Shown in pieces: positions 25,930 through 36,661 of a stretch of DNA of 64,000 nucleotides (its first letter is position 1; the number at the start of each line of letters is the position of its first letter). Source of the DNA: Verrucomicrobiaceae bacterium (GTDB lineage: Bacteria; Verrucomicrobiota; Verrucomicrobiia; Verrucomicrobiales; Verrucomicrobiaceae); the NCBI GenBank assembly GCA_016713245.1, contig JADJPM010000001.1, positions 1 to 64,000 on the forward strand, written 5' to 3'. The position numbers were made by a program, and so were the translations under genes. The notes below the pieces were generated by a model. It ran no database searches, was not told the origin of the DNA, and was given only the letters and a program-made list of their open reading frames with translations.

Positions 25930-27623
25930 CCGCCACCTTCATCGAGTCTGTGACCTCCGTGCTGACGCCAGCCTCCTTCATGGGCTTGCCAGCTTTTCAG
26001 GTGATGCTGCTTCTCACGCTCGCCACCTTGCTCAGTGAGGATCTCGCCTGCGTCTCGGCAGGTTTGCTTTCAGCGTCGGGGCAGTTGCCGCTCGCTTTTG
26101 GCATCCTGGCCTGCGGCATCGGCATCTGGATCGGTGATGTGCTGCTCTATGCGCTGGGCCGCACGCTGCGTGCCGGACTTTTTCGCGCCGAATGGCTCCG
26201 CCGCCGCGTGCCAGAGGGAAAGCTCGCGGAAGCAGAAAAACACATCGCAGAGAAAGGCACCCGCTTTCTCGTGGCCTCGCGTTTTTTGCCCGGATCACGG
26301 CTTCCGGGCTACCTCGCGGCCGGAGCGCTGCGCTATCCGCTGACCAAGTTCATGCTTATCATGGCGCTCGCGGTCGCCGTGTGGACGCCGCTGCTTTGTT
26401 TGCTCTCGCTCACGCTTGGGACGGCGCTGCTTCCTTGGCTGCATGATTGGCGCTTATGGATCGTCATTCCAGCCGCCTGGCTCCTGATAGCCACGGCGGT
26501 GAAATTCATCCCCATGCTCTTCAGTTGGCGCGGCAGACGCCTTCTGCTCTCACGCTGGACTCGGCTCACGAGGTGGGAGTTTTGGCCGAGTTGGGCTTTC
26601 TACACACCGGTGGCCTTTTGGATCGCCTGGCTGTGCCTGCGGCATCGTTCACTCGCCGTCGTCACCCTGTGCAATCCGGGCATCCGACTCAGCGGCCTCG
26701 CGATGGAATCAAAGAGCGATATCCTCACTGCCCTCAGCAAAGACAATCCGCATGCCGAAGCCATTGCCACCTGGGCTTCCCTTCCGCCCTGCGAGCCAGC
26801 AGCACGGCTCGCAGCGCTGAATGCCTTCATGCAGGCGCATCAACTCAGCTACCCCATCGTGCTGAAGCCGGATGTCGGCGAGCGTGGTCAAGGCGTGGCC
26901 ATCATTCGCCATGAAGAAGCCGCTTTGAGCTACCTCACCGCCTGCCGCGGCCTCGTCATCGCTCAGCGATTCATCGGCGGGCTCGAGTTTGGCATTTTTT
27001 ACACACGCCAGCCGGGTGCCGCTCGCGGCGAGATCATCTCCCTCGCTCAAAAACACCCCTTCAGCCTGCGTGGCGACGGTCAGCACACGCTGGAGGAGCT
27101 CATCCTGACTCATCCGCGTGCTCTCGCCATGGCCGGGTATTTCGAAAAGAAGTTCGGCGAGGCCTACACACGCATTCCAGCCCTCGGCGAAGAGGTGAAA
27201 CTCGCTGAAATCGGCACGCACTGCCGTGGAGCCATCTTTACCGATGCACGCCAGCATCTCACGGAAGCACTCAGCGCCGCCGTGAATGACCTCACGGTGC
27301 CTTTCACCGGCTTTCACTACGGCCGCTACGATCTCCGCGTGCCCTCCCTCGAAGACCTCCGCGCCGGACGGAATCTGCAAGTCCTCGAGCTCAACGGCAT
27401 GACCGCCGAGCCCGTGCACATCTACGATCCCGCCTATCCCATCACGCAGGCCTGGAAGGACGTCGCTCAGGCCTGGAGCTTTGCCTTTGCCGCGGGTGCC
27501 GCTCTCCGACAGGCGGGCCATCCCGTCCCCACGCTCCGCGACATCCGCGCCGCGCTCAGCCAGCACCGCCACCACGACTGGTTCGAGGCCGATACCCTCC
27601 GCAGCGCCTCATCTCCTGCCTGA
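25926..27623 (+). CDS. DedA/VTT membrane domain fused to an ATP-grasp domain
   Basis: 565 aa. Residues about 20-190 form a DedA-like (VTT) membrane domain with 'SEDLACVSAGLLSASG', amphipathic 'AEKHIAEKGTRFLVASRFLPGSRLPGYLAAG', and further TM helices to about 245. The soluble C-terminal part (about 260-540) is ATP-grasp-like: 'LSYPIVLKPDVGERGQGVAII', 'EFGIFYTRQPG', 'HYGRYDLRVPS' and 'LQVLELNGMTAEPVHIYDP' with the Mg-binding E-x-N. DedA proteins move lipid carriers or phospholipids; ATP-grasp enzymes make amide or thioester bonds. A membrane-associated ligase that modifies a lipid-linked substrate is inferred. Neighbours are NRDE upstream and DinB downstream. Confidence 0.82.
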   Translation: MTATFIESVTSVLTPASFMGLPAFQVMLLLTLATLLSEDLACVSAGLLSASGQLPLAFGILACGIGIWIGDVLLYALGRTLRAGLFRAEWLRRRVPEGKLAEAEKHIAEKGTRFLVASRFLPGSRLPGYLAAGALRYPLTKFMLIMALAVAVWTPLLCLLSLTLGTALLPWLHDWRLWIVIPAAWLLIATAVKFIPMLFSWRGRRLLLSRWTRLTRWEFWPSWAFYTPVAFWIAWLCLRHRSLAVVTLCNPGIRLSGLAMESKSDILTALSKDNPHAEAIATWASLPPCEPAARLAALNAFMQAHQLSYPIVLKPDVGERGQGVAIIRHEEAALSYLTACRGLVIAQRFIGGLEFGIFYTRQPGAARGEIISLAQKHPFSLRGDGQHTLEELILTHPRALAMAGYFEKKFGEAYTRIPALGEEVKLAEIGTHCRGAIFTDARQHLTEALSAAVNDLTVPFTGFHYGRYDLRVPSLEDLRAGRNLQVLELNGMTAEPVHIYDPAYPITQAWKDVAQAWSFAFAAGAALRQAGHPVPTLRDIRAALSQHRHHDWFEADTLRSASSPA

Positions 27624-27633
27624 TTCCCTTCCC

Positions 27634-28146
27634 ATGACCGAACTGCTCCAAGCCAATCTCCATCTCTTCGATCAAATGTCCGAGCTGCTCTCGCGTCTCG
27701 ATGACCGCACCTACTGCCTGACCTCGCCGGTGTTTTTGAATTCCTCCATCGGCGGCCATGTGCGCCATTGTTTGGAGCACTACCAATGCTTCGCCGAAGG
27801 TCTGCCGCAGAGCCGCGTGAACTACGATCTCCGCCAACGGGATGCCCAGGTCGAAACGCAACCCATCGTCGCCCTCGCCCGTCTCAGCGAGCTCCGCATC
27901 CGGCTCACGGCCCTTTTTTCAACAGCCCCCGCCGAGGAAATTCTCGTCCTCATGGATCATGGAGCCGCCGCCTCCGAAGGCTGCTGGCAGGCATCCTCGC
28001 CTGGTCGTGAATTGCAGTTTCTCATCAGCCACACGATTCATCACTTCGCCCTCATCGCCGGCCTCTGCCGCACGCATGGTGTGGAGATCGCTCCCACCTT
28101 TGGCGTGGCTCCCTCGACGCTGCGGCATCGGGCGCTTTCATGCTGA
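27634..28146 (+). CDS. DinB-like four-helix protein
   Basis: 170 aa. Four-helix bundle with metal-ligand histidines in the DinB/YfiT positions: 'SIGGHVRHCLEHYQCF' and 'ELQFLISHTIHHFALIAGLC'. DinB-like proteins bind a divalent metal and often act as thiol-dependent transferases. Ten bases after the DedA/ATP-grasp stop, so the last member of the NRDE-DedA/ATP-grasp-DinB unit. Confidence 0.78.
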   Translation: MTELLQANLHLFDQMSELLSRLDDRTYCLTSPVFLNSSIGGHVRHCLEHYQCFAEGLPQSRVNYDLRQRDAQVETQPIVALARLSELRIRLTALFSTAPAEEILVLMDHGAAASEGCWQASSPGRELQFLISHTIHHFALIAGLCRTHGVEIAPTFGVAPSTLRHRALSC

Positions 28147-28183
28147 GGGGACATTCGTCGCATGCGTCGGTGATCACCCTGGC

Positions 28184-28792
28184 TCACTGCGGCACCTTCG
28201 CGGCCTTCTTCAGCGCCGCCACCACCCGCCAGCCGAGCAGAACCAGAAGCCACAGGGCAAACAAGGCGGGAAAGGTGATGTCTGACTTCACGATGAGGAA
28301 GTAATGCCACACGCCGCCGATGGCGACGACGTAGGTCAGGCGGTGCAGCATGGCCCAGCGCTTGCCGCCGAGGCGTTTGATCATCCTGTTCGTGGAGGTG
28401 ATGGCGAGCGGCACCATCAGCAGAAAGCTGAACATGCCTATGGCGATGAAGGGGCGCTTCAGCACATCCGCAGCCACGGTGCTGAGCTGCCCTTCGCGAT
28501 CAAACGCCAGGTAGGTGATGAGATGCGCCGTGCCATAGTAAAAGGCGAAGAGGCCGATGAGACGGCGCTGCTTGAGCAGCCAGTTCCAGCCGTACATTTT
28601 TCGCAGCGGGGTCACCGCCAGGGTGATGATCAAAAAGATCAGACTGAGCACGCCCGAGCAGCGTGTGACGAACTCCACCGGATTCGCGCCCAGTGCGCCA
28701 CGCCAGCCATCGAAGAGCACGAGCGCGGCAGGCAGCAGCCCGTTGAACCAGATGAGCTGCGTGTGAAAGCGTGAGTCGGCAGTGAAGGTCAT
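28184..28792 (-). CDS. msrQ: Haem-binding membrane subunit of periplasmic methionine-sulfoxide reductase
   Basis: 202 aa, six TM helices of the ferric-reductase-like fold: 'IWFNGLLPAALVLFDGW', 'VTRCSGVLSLIFLIITLAVTPL', 'LIGLFAFYYGTAHLITYLAFD', 'WAMLHRLTYVVAIGGVWHYFLIV'. Histidines in the third and fifth helices are the expected haem b ligands. MsrQ passes electrons from quinones to MsrP for repair of oxidised Met in the periplasm. It follows msrP on the same transcript, six bases apart. Confidence 0.92.
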   Translation of the reverse strand: MTFTADSRFHTQLIWFNGLLPAALVLFDGWRGALGANPVEFVTRCSGVLSLIFLIITLAVTPLRKMYGWNWLLKQRRLIGLFAFYYGTAHLITYLAFDREGQLSTVAADVLKRPFIAIGMFSFLLMVPLAITSTNRMIKRLGGKRWAMLHRLTYVVAIGGVWHYFLIVKSDITFPALFALWLLVLLGWRVVAALKKAAKVPQ

Positions 28793-28798
28793 GGCGGG

Positions 28799-29755
<957 letters not shown>

Positions 29756-29779
29756 CGTGCGTTCGGTTTACAGGATCAT

Positions 29780-29926
29780 TCAAGGCAAAGCCAGCCTGGA
29801 TCTTTGGGCCAGCGCCACGTTCAAATCGCGATCCCAGGAGACACTTCCAGCCTCGACATCTGTTTCCGCATTGCAGGAGCCTGCGCCGGCGAATCGGATG
29901 AGCATGGAAAGGAAGAGGGAGCGCAT
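29780..29926 (-). pseudogene. Possible remnant of a thioredoxin-like protein N-terminus
   Basis: A 48-codon minus-strand frame starting at ATG 29926. It begins with a short hydrophobic leader and contains 'VSWDRDLNVALAQRS', which resembles the start of small thioredoxin-fold proteins (…W.RDLDAALA…). It stops where the active-site CxxC should follow. Lying between the lipoprotein hydrolase and msrP, it could be a decayed redox gene or chance. Low confidence. Confidence 0.25.
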
Positions 29927-29972
29927 AGCAATGAGAGTCGAGGCCACTCGCGATATTCCAGCGTCGTTTGGC

Positions 29973-31505
29973 TCACCGTGCCAGGATGCGCCGCACCTCC
30001 GCCATCGTGTCGGGATGGCTCACGCAGCCGTGGCCTTCCGGCACGATCTTCTCGCTCACAGCATTCGACAGGTGACTGCTCACATAAGGCACCACCCCAT
30101 CACTGCTCCTCTCCAAAGGCCCCGCCTTGCCGCGATTGCCGATGATGCTGTGGATTTGCACCGCGGGAGGAACGGGCAGCGAGGCCAGGATGCGCAGTGT
30201 CGGCTGCTTCGGAGAAAGCGAATTCACGCTGTCGAGCCTGCCACTGCCCAGCTCCGCGTAGGCTGGCGTGAAGGCACCCGGATTCGCCGCGGAGATGCGC
30301 TCATAAAACTGCCGGAAAGGCGTCGGCGGCACGGTCAGCCAACTGCCAAGGCGACCGACCGGATTGTCCGCGAAGTCACTGCCCCGGTGCGGCACCGCGA
30401 TGAAAATGATGCGCCGGATGCTGCGATCCGGCTCCCAGGAAAACGCATCGTGCAGCATCGCCCGGTCCTCCGCGTTCACCGTCAGCTTTTCCGGCGGCAC
30501 CGTGAACGCCGCCTCCCAAAACGCATCTCCCGGCCTCACCGCCAGCGCCTTGCCCACCAGCCCGCCCATGCTGTGCGTGACGAGCGTGGTGTGGCGCATC
30601 GCCGGATCATCGCCCTCGGGATCGAGCTGGCGGCGCAGCTCATGCAATTGCGCCCGCAGCAGCCGGGCGGAGTAAAGGGCCGGCGCGGAGGTGTTGTAGT
30701 GAAAGTGCCAGATCTGGTAGCGACGGCGCACCGCCTCATCAGCCCACAGTTCATTGCTCAGCTTTGCCCACACGAGCGGAGAGGACAAAAGGCCGTGAAT
30801 CATGATCAGCGGCTCCTTGTTCGGATTGTAAGGCTCCATCAAATAGAGCCGTGGTGGCCGGCTCGGCGTGCGAGAGAGAAAATCGAGCAACTGCGACTGC
30901 TTCAGCTTCCCCGAGCGAGCCAGCAACGCTCCCCAAGGCACCGAAAAATCCGCCGCCAGCGCCTTCCCGCCCGATTTCTCATGACTCAGCGGGCAAACGA
31001 GCTCAATCCGCACCTTGCGGCGAGTCGCGGAACTCTGGGTCATCGTCGCCACCGCCGTCACCGGCCGTGTGATGGCCTCCGGCGGGTAAAAAGCCTCCAG
31101 CGGCTCGCGGTGGCGATTCTCCCGCAAAGCCAGAAGCGGCACGCCCGCCCCAGCTCGACGATGATGAGCCAGCTTTTGCAGCTCAAAATCCTCCGCTGGC
31201 TGCAACTGATCAAAATAGTCCGCTGAGTAAGTCCCCGCGCCCTTCGACGCGAAAGTCACCTCATAATCCACACTCGCTCCCGCTGCCGTGACGAGCCCAC
31301 GCTCACCACGCGACTCCGCCTTCCACCGCTCGATGAAATGAGCCAGCGCATCCTTGGAGTCCGCCGTCTCCGGTTTCACCAGGGCCCGAGTCAAAAGCAT
31401 GAGGAGATCCTCCTCCGCTTCATGTTTGACCAAACGCAGCTTCACTGGCGCGATGGCACATCCTGAAAACATGAGGCAGAGGAGCAGAAGGAGGGCATTT
31501 TTCAT
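29973..31505 (-). CDS. Alpha/beta-hydrolase (lipase-like) lipoprotein
   Basis: 510 aa. Lipoprotein signal with lipobox SGC (Cys about 16). The C-terminal half is an alpha/beta hydrolase: 'EPLIMIHGLLSSPLVWAKL' (oxyanion loop), nucleophile elbow THSMGG in 'TLVTHSMGGLVGKALA', 'IIFIAVPHRGSDFA' and a C-terminal His in 'EGHGCVSHPDTM'. Probably an outer-membrane-anchored esterase or lipase; the N-terminal half (about 1-260) is not recognised. Single gene. Confidence 0.82.
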   Translation of the reverse strand: MKNALLLLLCLMFSGCAIAPVKLRLVKHEAEEDLLMLLTRALVKPETADSKDALAHFIERWKAESRGERGLVTAAGASVDYEVTFASKGAGTYSADYFDQLQPAEDFELQKLAHHRRAGAGVPLLALRENRHREPLEAFYPPEAITRPVTAVATMTQSSATRRKVRIELVCPLSHEKSGGKALAADFSVPWGALLARSGKLKQSQLLDFLSRTPSRPPRLYLMEPYNPNKEPLIMIHGLLSSPLVWAKLSNELWADEAVRRRYQIWHFHYNTSAPALYSARLLRAQLHELRRQLDPEGDDPAMRHTTLVTHSMGGLVGKALAVRPGDAFWEAAFTVPPEKLTVNAEDRAMLHDAFSWEPDRSIRRIIFIAVPHRGSDFADNPVGRLGSWLTVPPTPFRQFYERISAANPGAFTPAYAELGSGRLDSVNSLSPKQPTLRILASLPVPPAVQIHSIIGNRGKAGPLERSSDGVVPYVSSHLSNAVSEKIVPEGHGCVSHPDTMAEVRRILAR

Positions 31506-31668
31506 GAAGACGTTTCTGGGGCGCTCAAAAGGGGAAATATGAGCCGCCGACCATGGCTAAAATAGAAGACTCAGAGTAGCGCCGGGCGGGATTATTCCCT
31601 GCCGACGCACTTTTTTTGAGCGACACGGCGAAATCCGGCTTCTATCCCGCCCCTCTCCTCCCCGATTC

Positions 31669-33054
31669 ATGTCCCAGTCTCCCAAGCACATCCACCTCAT
31701 CGGCATCTGCGGCACCGCGATGGGGTCCACTGCGGTCGCTTTGAAAGCACTCGGCCACCATGTCTCCGGCAGCGATGACAAGGTCTATCCCCCGATGAGC
31801 GATGTGCTGGCGAATGCAGGCATCCCCGTGCTGGCGGGCTTTAAACCAGAAAACCTCCCGCTGAACGCCGATGTGTATGTCGTGGGCAATGCCATCTCAC
31901 GCGGCAATCAGGAGCTGGAAACGCTGCTCGAAAAGAAGCTGCCCTATGTCTCCATGGCCGAAATGCTCAAACAGCAGGTCATCCAGGGCAAACGCAGCTT
32001 CGTCGTCAGCGGCACGCATGGCAAAACGACGACGACCACCATGTTGGCCTGGCTTTTCGAGCACGCGGGCAAGAATCCCGGCTTCATGATCGGCGGCGTG
32101 CCGGAGAATTTTGAGTCAGGTGCCCGCTTCACGCACTCCGACATCTTCGTCATCGAAGGCGACGAATACGACACCGCCTACTTCGACAAGCGCAGCAAGT
32201 TCCTCCACTACCTCCCGGAGTGCGCCATCGTGAACAATATCGAGTTTGATCACGCCGACATCTTCCCGGACCTCGATGCCATCCTGCTGAGCTTTCAGCG
32301 CTTCCTCAACACCGTGCCGCGCAACGGCCTCGTGCTCATCAACGGAGACGATCCGAACTGCCTCACGCTGCGTTCAAAATGCCCCGCACCACTCAAAACG
32401 GTCGGTTTGGGGCCCACGAATGACTTCCGCATCGTCATCACCGGCACCACGCCGGAAAGCACCGCCTTCACCGTGAATGGCGATGCCTTTGAAGTGCCCA
32501 TGGTCGGCGAATTCAACGCCCGCAACGCCGCCATGTGCGTCTGCGCCGGCCGCTTTGGCGGACTCAGTGATGCCGCCATCCGCGAAGGCCTCATCAATTT
32601 CCGTGGCATCCGCCGTCGCCAGCAGGAACGCGGCGAAAAGAACGGCATCACCATCATCGACGACTTCGGTCATCACCCCACCGCCATCCGCGAGACCCTG
32701 CGTGGCCTGCGCCAGCGCTACACCGGCCGCCGTTTGTGGGCCCTGTTCGAGCCCCGCTCGAACACCAGCCGCCGCAACGTCCTCCAAAACGAGCTCATCG
32801 AAGCCCTCGCCGAAGCCGATGCCAGCATCATCGCCGCCGTGGCCAACCCCGAAAAAGTCGCCGCCGATCAGCGACTCGACACCGCCAAGGTCGCCGCCGC
32901 TGTCACCGCCCGTGGCAAGCCCTGCTGGTTCGAGCCCAACACCGACGCCATCGTCCAACGCCTCAAATCCGAAGCCCGCCCCCGCGATGTGATCATCGTC
33001 TTCAGCAACGGCGGCTTCGACGGCATCCACGACAAGCTGCTGCACGCGCTCTGA
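31669..33054 (+). CDS. mpl: UDP-N-acetylmuramate:L-alanyl-gamma-D-glutamyl-meso-diaminopimelate ligase
   Basis: 461-aa Mur-ligase-family enzyme for peptidoglycan recycling, joining recycled tripeptide to UDP-MurNAc. N-terminal 'HIHLIGICGTAMGSTAVALKALGHHVSGSD', ATP P-loop GTHGKTTTT (residues 115-123), 'VIEGDEYDTAYFDKRSKFLHY' and 'NNIEFDHADIF', C-terminal 'IIDDFGHHPTAIRETL' and 'WALFEPRSNTSRRN'. The GTAM/EGDEYDTA pattern distinguishes Mpl from MurC. Length typical. A palindromic repeat follows the stop. Confidence 0.95.
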   Translation: MSQSPKHIHLIGICGTAMGSTAVALKALGHHVSGSDDKVYPPMSDVLANAGIPVLAGFKPENLPLNADVYVVGNAISRGNQELETLLEKKLPYVSMAEMLKQQVIQGKRSFVVSGTHGKTTTTTMLAWLFEHAGKNPGFMIGGVPENFESGARFTHSDIFVIEGDEYDTAYFDKRSKFLHYLPECAIVNNIEFDHADIFPDLDAILLSFQRFLNTVPRNGLVLINGDDPNCLTLRSKCPAPLKTVGLGPTNDFRIVITGTTPESTAFTVNGDAFEVPMVGEFNARNAAMCVCAGRFGGLSDAAIREGLINFRGIRRRQQERGEKNGITIIDDFGHHPTAIRETLRGLRQRYTGRRLWALFEPRSNTSRRNVLQNELIEALAEADASIIAAVANPEKVAADQRLDTAKVAAAVTARGKPCWFEPNTDAIVQRLKSEARPRDVIIVFSNGGFDGIHDKLLHAL

Positions 33055-33058
33055 GTTC

Positions 33059-33115
33059 GTAGTTCGGGCTTCAGCCCGTGCTTGGGATTCAAAGACGGGC
33101 TAAAGCTCGAACTAC
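33059..33115. repeat. Palindromic repeat, copy A (intergenic)
   Basis: 57 bp with complementary ends (GTAGTTCGGGCTTCAGCCCG … CGGGCTAAAGCTCGAACTAC). Each arm contains its own small palindrome (GGGCTTCAGCCC type), giving a clover-like structure. A second copy is at 35599-35657 inside a coding region. REP/MITE-like, mobilised in trans or replicated passively. Confidence 0.85.
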
Positions 33116-33143
33116 ATGCTCTCAATCAGCCGAACCGCCCTCA

Positions 33144-33677
33144 TTAAGCAGCGATCGCCGCGATGATGCCGATTAACACGATGATGAGAATCGCCAACAG
33201 CACCATCGACGCGATGGAGCTCTTCCTCTTCACATGCGGCGTGGCTTCAATGATGCGCTGATACTCAGGCGTCATCACGAAGCTGCCCTGCTTGCCACAT
33301 ACTTTGACGAGGATGTAGGCATTGATTAGCGTGCCCAAGGGGAAGCCGAGAAGGCCAAAGCAGGCAAAGATGATCGTCGGGATGCGTGCCCAGCTCTGGA
33401 GTCCACGAAGACCACGTCCCACAAAGCCAAACCCGAGTCCTAGGACGACCAAAAAGAGGCCGATAGCAATCGGGGTGACAGTCGAGCCCGAGGGACCATC
33501 CTGCATCATGAAGTTGGGAAGACCGGCGACGATCAGCAGGAAGGCTCCCAGATAATAGAGGACACCCACCGACTTAATCGTCGCCTCCGTGTTGATGTGT
33601 TCCTGGCGGATTGCCTCATCACTGGTCGTGGATTGGAGGACTTGGGATTGAGGTGCGGCGTAGGGATTCTGTTCCAT
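33144..33677 (-). CDS. NPYAAP-type membrane protein of unknown function
   Basis: 177 aa from ATG 33677 (MEQNPYAAPQSQV). This 'NPYAAP' opening is frequent in Planctomycete and Verrucomicrobial membrane proteins. Four TM helices are visible: 'VGVLYYLGAFLLIVAGLP', 'TVTPIAIGLFLVVLGLGFGFVG', 'IPTIIFACFGLLGFPLGTLI' and the C-terminal 'MVLLAILIIVLIGIIAAIAA'. Between the last two is a cytoplasmic segment ('MTPEYQRIIEATPHVKRK'). Function unknown. The longer frame (to 33803) would overlap the divergent gene, so the internal ATG is preferred. Confidence 0.68.
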   Translation of the reverse strand: MEQNPYAAPQSQVLQSTTSDEAIRQEHINTEATIKSVGVLYYLGAFLLIVAGLPNFMMQDGPSGSTVTPIAIGLFLVVLGLGFGFVGRGLRGLQSWARIPTIIFACFGLLGFPLGTLINAYILVKVCGKQGSFVMTPEYQRIIEATPHVKRKSSIASMVLLAILIIVLIGIIAAIAA

Positions 33678-33745
33678 CCGAGTACTAACCCGGCAGGTTT
33701 CAATCTCAGCAAGGAGAAACTCACCGCAGCCCCAAGGAGCGGCAC

Positions 33746-36611
33746 TTGCCAAGTGCCCCCACTGACGACATCTCCAATGCGCCCCCTTGCCGCCCAACGT
33801 CATGCGCCTCCTTCTTTCTCTTTCTCACCACCCTCGCCAGCGCCGCCGATTTCCCCGCGCTCTACAACAGCGAACCGGGCAATCCCTCGCCGATGTCGCC
33901 GCCGGAGGCCTTGAAGGCTCTGAAACTGCCCGAGGGCTTCAAAGCCACTCTCTTCGCCGCCGAGCCGGACGTGCAAAACCCCATCGGCATGGCATGGGAC
34001 ACGAAAGGACGCATGTGGGTGGCGGAAAACTACACCTACGCCGAGCGTGCGAAGCGCTTCGACCTCTCGCTGAAGGATCGGGTCATCATTTTGGAGGACA
34101 AAGACTGGGATGGCATTGCTGAGACTCGCAAAGTCTTCACCGAAGACGTGCAGATGCTCACCAGCGTTGAGGTTGGTCCCGGCGGCGTGTGGCTGATGTG
34201 CCCGCCGCAGGTGCTCTTTATCCCCGATGCGAATGGCGATGACATTCCCGATGGCGAGCCGCAGGTGGTGATCGACGGTTTCACCGTGGCGAAGGACAAC
34301 TACCACAACTTCGCCAACGGCCTGCGCTTTGCGCCCGATGGCTGGCTCTACGGCCGCTGCGGCCACTCATGCCCCGGCAAGCTCGGCATCCCCGGCACGC
34401 CGGATGAGCAGCGCGTGCCCATGAAAGGCGGCATCTGGCGCTACCATCCCGAAAAGAAGATCGTCGAAGTGCTCACGCACGGCACCACGAACCCCTGGGG
34501 GCATGATTGGGACCAAAACGGCGAGATGTTCTTCATCAACACCGTCACCGGCCACCTCTGGCACCTCATCCACGGCGCTCATTTGATGGACTCCAGCACA
34601 CTGAATCCCTTCGTGTATGAAAAGCTCGACACCATCGCCGATCACTACCACTACGACCGCAGCGGAAGCTGGACTGAAAGCCGCGATGGCAAGGCCAACA
34701 GCCTCGGCGGCGGTCACGCCCACATCGGCATGATGATCTACCAAGCCGATCAATGGCCTGCTGAATACCAAAACAAACTCTTCACCCTCAACATGCATGG
34801 CCGCCGCGCCAACGTAGAACGCCTCGAGCGAAACGGCAGCGGCTACGTCGGCAAACACGAGCCCGATGTCTTCCTCAGCGACGATCCGTGGTTTCGCGGC
34901 ATCGAGATCAGCACCGGCCCCGACGGCAGCGGCTTCATCCTCGACTGGAGCGACACCGGCGAATGCCACGACTCCACCGGCGTGCACCGCACCAGCGGCC
35001 GCATCTTCCGCATCAGCCACGGCGAGCCCAAGAAGCCCGAAACGCCCTTCGCCTGGCGGAAGCCGTGGCCGAAGGCGGATTTCCATTCCGAGAACGAACA
35101 TGCTCGTGTTCTTGCGTTGCGTGAGATGAGCCAGTTTTGGCCTTTGGATGCCATCACAGGTCCACAACCCCACTCGCTATCCAGCCAAACCGAATCCTCG
35201 AACTTTTGATGCCATTAACCATGATGGCACGCGAATGAATCCTCACTTCGTGCAGCTCCATCTAGCCTCCTTGCTTCAACGCCTCCCACTCCAAAAAAGA
35301 TCAGAACTAGCCAAAGCCCTGCTTTCGCACACGGAACACGCCAACGACCCGTTTTTGTCGCACCTGGTCTGGTATGGCATTTCGCCGCTGGCGAAGCACG
35401 AACTTCGGACTCGTCGAACTCGCCAAAAATTGCCCTTGGCCCAAAGTGACGCGTTGGATCGCCCGCAACCTCGCCACGCAACCGGAGGCCTTGAATGCAC
35501 TTCTCGTAGGCAACAAATCCAACGAAGTGCTCGAAGGCATGAACGATGCCTTCAAAGGCCTTCGCAAGGCTCCGAAACCCGCGAACTGGGACTTGTTCGT
35601 CGTTCGGGCTTTAGCCCGCGCTTGGAAGGACCAAGAACGGGCTAAAGCCCGAACTACAAACCTCAGCATTCTCTTCGGCGATGGCCGTGCGCTTGATGAT
35701 GTGAAGAAGATCGCGTTCGATGACAAGGCGGACATCACCACCCGCGAATCCGCGCTCAAGACGCTCATCGAAGCCCGCCCGGATGACCTGCGGGACCTTT
35801 GCGAACAACTGCTCGACACCCGCCACCTCAACCTCACGGCCGTGCGCGGCCTCGCCTTGTTCGATGACCCGGACATCGGCCAGAAGCTCGCGAAGAACTA
35901 CCGCAAATTCGCCCCCACCGTCATGGACACACTCGTCGCCCGCCCGGCCTTTGCGAAGGCCTTGCTCGCCGAAATGGCTGCCGGACGCATCCCCCGCACC
36001 GAATTGAGCGCCTTCCACGCCCGCCAGATCCGCGCTTCAATGACGAGGCGCTTTCCAAGCAGCTTACCGAAGCCTGGGGTGAGCTGCGGGAATCCGCCGC
36101 GGACAAAAAACAACTCATCGAGAAACTGAAGGCCGATTTGAAGCCCGACGTGCTCGCCAAGGCCAATCTCAGCAATGGCCGGATGCTCTTCACCGCCGTC
36201 TGCGGTGCCTGTCACATGATGTATGGCCAGGGTGGCAAGATCGGCCCCGATTTGACCGGCAGCGGCCGGGCGAGCCTCGACTACCTGCTCGAAAACATCG
36301 CCGACCCAAGCGGGGTCGTCAGTGCGGACTACCGCATGAGCCTGCTCACGCTCAAAGACGGCCGCCAGCTCAGCGGTGTGATCGCCGGGAAGAAGGCCCG
36401 CACGCTCACGCTGCGCACCTTGACCGAGTCCATGACCATCGAAAACTCGGAGATCACCAAAACGGACTCATCGCCCCTTTCCATGATGCCCGAAGGCCTG
36501 CTCCTCGCCTTCCCGCCGGATCAGGTGCGCGATTTGATCGCCTACCTCATGCATCCGGTGCAGGTGCAAGTCGAAGCCAGCAATGCCTCACGCCCTCCAA
36601 TTGTGGGGTGA
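33746..36611 (+). CDS. PVC-type membrane-bound dehydrogenase / HEAT / haem-binding protein (frameshifted, repeat-interrupted)
   Basis: About 950 aa over several frames. After a signal peptide (ending TLASAADFPAL) comes the beta-propeller 'Piru_Ver' dehydrogenase domain (TIGR02604 type): 'GFKATLFAAEPDVQNPIGMAWD', 'HNFANGLRFAPDGWLYGRCGH', 'GGGHAHIGMMIYQADQWP', 'FILDWSDTGECHDSTGVHRTSGRIFRI'. Next are HEAT-like helices (35150-36050) and a C-terminal haem-binding domain (TIGR02603 type) with CGACHMMYG and 'GPDLTGSGR'. Slips near 35170 (CCCC run), 35390 and 36040. A palindromic repeat at 35599-35657 is translated through. The start is uncertain: ATG 33746 or a later one near 33808 with a slip. Substrate unknown. 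Confidence 0.83.
35599..35657. repeat. Palindromic repeat, copy B, inside a coding region
   Basis: 59 bp, closely matching copy A at 33059-33115 (arms GTTCGGGCTTTAGCCCG … CGGGCTAAAGCCCGAAC). It lies within the HEAT-like part of the dehydrogenase and reads through without a stop, encoding about 20 residues (VVRALARAWKDQERAKARTT) that interrupt 'NWDLF…LSILFGDGR'. Confidence 0.85.
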
Positions 36612-36661
36612 ACGTTGCAAAATATAATTTGGCACGCAGGCCATCGCCTGCTGTAGTTCAG

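Noticed and set aside
29780..29926. Possible VPGU-type selenoprotein
   Set aside because: The fragment ends before the active-site motif; no UGA-Cys context or SECIS-like structure is visible.
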